Below, one piece after another: positions 14,398 through 15,475 of a stretch of 15,475 nucleotides of DNA. The stretch's first letter is position 1. The number at the start of each line of letters is the position of its first letter. Both the position numbers and the translations under genes were made by a program. The DNA is taken from positions 1-15,475 of the forward strand of contig JAEYQX010000188.1 in NCBI GenBank assembly GCA_023409795.1, given 5' to 3'. The notes beneath the pieces were generated by a model, which had not been told where the DNA came from, did no database searches, and saw only the letters and a program-made list of their open reading frames with translations. This stretch comes from Pseudomonadota bacterium (GTDB lineage: Bacteria; Pseudomonadota; Alphaproteobacteria; Caulobacterales; Caulobacteraceae).

Positions 14398-15475
14398 ATG
14401 TCCGGGGCAACCGCCAGCAAGCGTGTTCTGAAGACGACCGTGGCGGCCGCCGCGGCGGGGGTGGTGGCGTTTGCGCCGCTGGCTCCCCTGGCCCAGTCGG
14501 GCGAGCGCTCTGCCGAGGCCACCAGCCCGGTCGAAATCCGCATCGGGGCCAACCAGGGCTTTACCCGGCTGGAGTTTGCCGGGGCCGTCGGTTCGCGCGC
14601 CCGGGTGCGCCAGGCGGACCAGAGCGTCATCGTGCGGATCGGCACCACGGCAGCGCCGGATATCAGTCGCCTCAAGGTCGATCCGCCCAAGGGGGTCGAA
14701 AAGGTCGAGACCCGCGCGGTGGGCGGGGCGACCGAACTGGTCCTGACCCTGGCCCCCGGGGCCAGCGCCCGCAGCGGCGTGGCCGATGGCGCGGTCTGGG
14801 TGAACCTGTTTCCGCCGGGCGAGGCTGCCCAGCGCAACCGGCCCTCGCCGGTCCCGGCCAGCGGCGTGGTGCCGATCCGGGCCGAGGTGCATGACTCCAT
14901 CACCCGCCTGACCTTCCCCTGGGCCCAGCCGGTCGCGGCCGCGGTCTTCCGGCGCGGGGATGCGGTCTGGATCGTCTTTGATGCCGCCGCGCGCATGCAG
15001 CTGCCCGCCTCGGCCAAGGTCCCGGCGATAAACGGTGCCCGCTGGGCGGCGGGGCCGGACTTTACCGCGCTGCGCATTCCGGTGCCGCAAGGGCAGAGCC
15101 TGTCGGCGCGGGCCGACGGGTCTTCCTGGATCGTGTCCCTGGGCGGGCTGTCCACCAGCACATCGGGCGTCGAGATCGACCGCGACGACAGTGCCGCCAC
15201 GGCCCTGGTCGCGCGGATGGCCGGGGCGACGCGGGCGATCTGGCTGACCGACCCCATGGTGGGCGATCGTTTTGCCGCCGTCACGGCCCTGGGGCCCGTG
15301 AAGGGTCTGAAGAAGGCCCGCCGCACCGTCGACCTGACCCTGATGCCGACGGCCCAGGGGCTGGCGGTGGAAAGCCGCGCCGACGACCTGAGCATCCGGG
15401 CCGAGGGCGACATCGTCTCCCTGACGCGGCCCAGGGGACTGGCCCTGTCCTCGGCCACGGTCGGGCTGGACGAGG
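14398..15475 (+). CDS. Large exported protein with repeated AMIN-like beta units, 5' part (runs off window)
   Basis: The frame is open from the ATG to the end of the window (359 codons) with strong G/C third-position bias, so this strand is coding and the long open frames opposite it are shadows. A signal peptide is clear: MSGATASKRVLKTTVAA, a hydrophobic stretch to about residue 31, and a likely cut near LAPLAQSG. The mature part repeats a short beta unit of the form 'F/T-T-R-L-x-F ... R-x-G-D-x-V-x-V': about residues 45-82 (GFTRLEF ... DQSVIVRIG), 104-137 (ATELVLTL ... GAVWVNLF), 160-195 (SITRLTF ... GDAVWIVFD), 213-249 (DFTALRIPV ... GSSWIVSLG), and a fifth near 305-345. This resembles AMIN-type periplasmic modules, and large alphaproteobacterial periplasmic proteins with later TPR repeats look similar at their N-termini; the rest lies outside the window. 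An in-frame GTG at 14389 is an alternative start; neither has a clear ribosome binding site. Confidence 0.8.
   Translation, partial: MSGATASKRVLKTTVAAAAAGVVAFAPLAPLAQSGERSAEATSPVEIRIGANQGFTRLEFAGAVGSRARVRQADQSVIVRIGTTAAPDISRLKVDPPKGVEKVETRAVGGATELVLTLAPGASARSGVADGAVWVNLFPPGEAAQRNRPSPVPASGVVPIRAEVHDSITRLTFPWAQPVAAAVFRRGDAVWIVFDAAARMQLPASAKVPAINGARWAAGPDFTALRIPVPQGQSLSARADGSSWIVSLGGLSTSTSGVEIDRDDSAATALVARMAGATRAIWLTDPMVGDRFAAVTALGPVKGLKKARRTVDLTLMPTAQGLAVESRADDLSIRAEGDIVSLTRPRGLALSSATVGLDE

Noticed and set aside
14349..15458. 369-codon and 243-codon open frames on the minus strand at the right end
   Set aside because: The + frame from 14398 has a signal peptide, strong third-position G/C bias and repeated beta units, and is open to the window end. 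The minus frames are Arg/Ser/Ala-rich shadows.

Overview
The window is high-G+C DNA with the gene content and signals of an alphaproteobacterium, most likely a member of Caulobacterales such as Brevundimonas or Caulobacter. This is inferred from an imuA-imuB-dnaE2 mutagenesis cassette under a GTTC-N7-GTTC LexA operator, a large 'QKREEAIQDVPIAVSAFS'-type TonB-dependent receptor, and a possible CtrA-like TTAA pair. No sequence search could be run, so the genus is a guess.

Layout from left to right. Positions 1-1470 (+) hold the 3' part of a DUF885-family metallopeptidase gene. Its stop codon overlaps the stop of the convergent dnaE2. Positions 1467-7166 (-) are a complete SOS mutagenesis operon in the order imuA, imuB, dnaE2 (imuC). 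The genes are tightly packed: imuA and imuB overlap by about 146 bp, and imuB and dnaE2 overlap at ATGA. A LexA operator lies across the imuA start codon. On the other side of a 156-bp divergent promoter region is a cell-surface signalling operon on the + strand. It contains a FecI-type ECF sigma factor (7323-7910), a FecR-type anti-sigma regulator (7885-8871) and a TonB-dependent receptor with the N-terminal STN signalling domain (8963-12151). It ends at a strong intrinsic terminator (12212-12241). The sigma gene and the receptor gene are both preceded by TACGGAAA-N13-CGTC with identical spacing, a good candidate for the promoter this sigma factor uses.

The right end holds a type IV prepilin peptidase gene (12245-13021, -), a gap of about 480 bp with no convincing gene, a small orphan gene of unknown function (13500-13826, +), a DUF983 zinc-ribbon membrane protein (13838-14230, -), and the first 359 codons of a large exported protein (14398 to the window end, +) built from repeated AMIN-like beta units.

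How the genes work together: DNA damage should relieve LexA and induce ImuA, ImuB and DnaE2, which act together in error-prone translesion synthesis. The receptor probably binds an extracellular ligand (iron chelate or other TonB substrate, not determinable here), signals through its STN domain to FecR, and so releases the sigma factor to transcribe the receptor gene. The two operons share only the intergenic region; I see no sign of a functional link. Nothing in the window looks like an IS element, phage, CRISPR array, tRNA or rRNA. Every recognised system is of a known type; the least explained items are the shared promoter motif, the LexA site over the imuA start, and the repeat-built exported protein.
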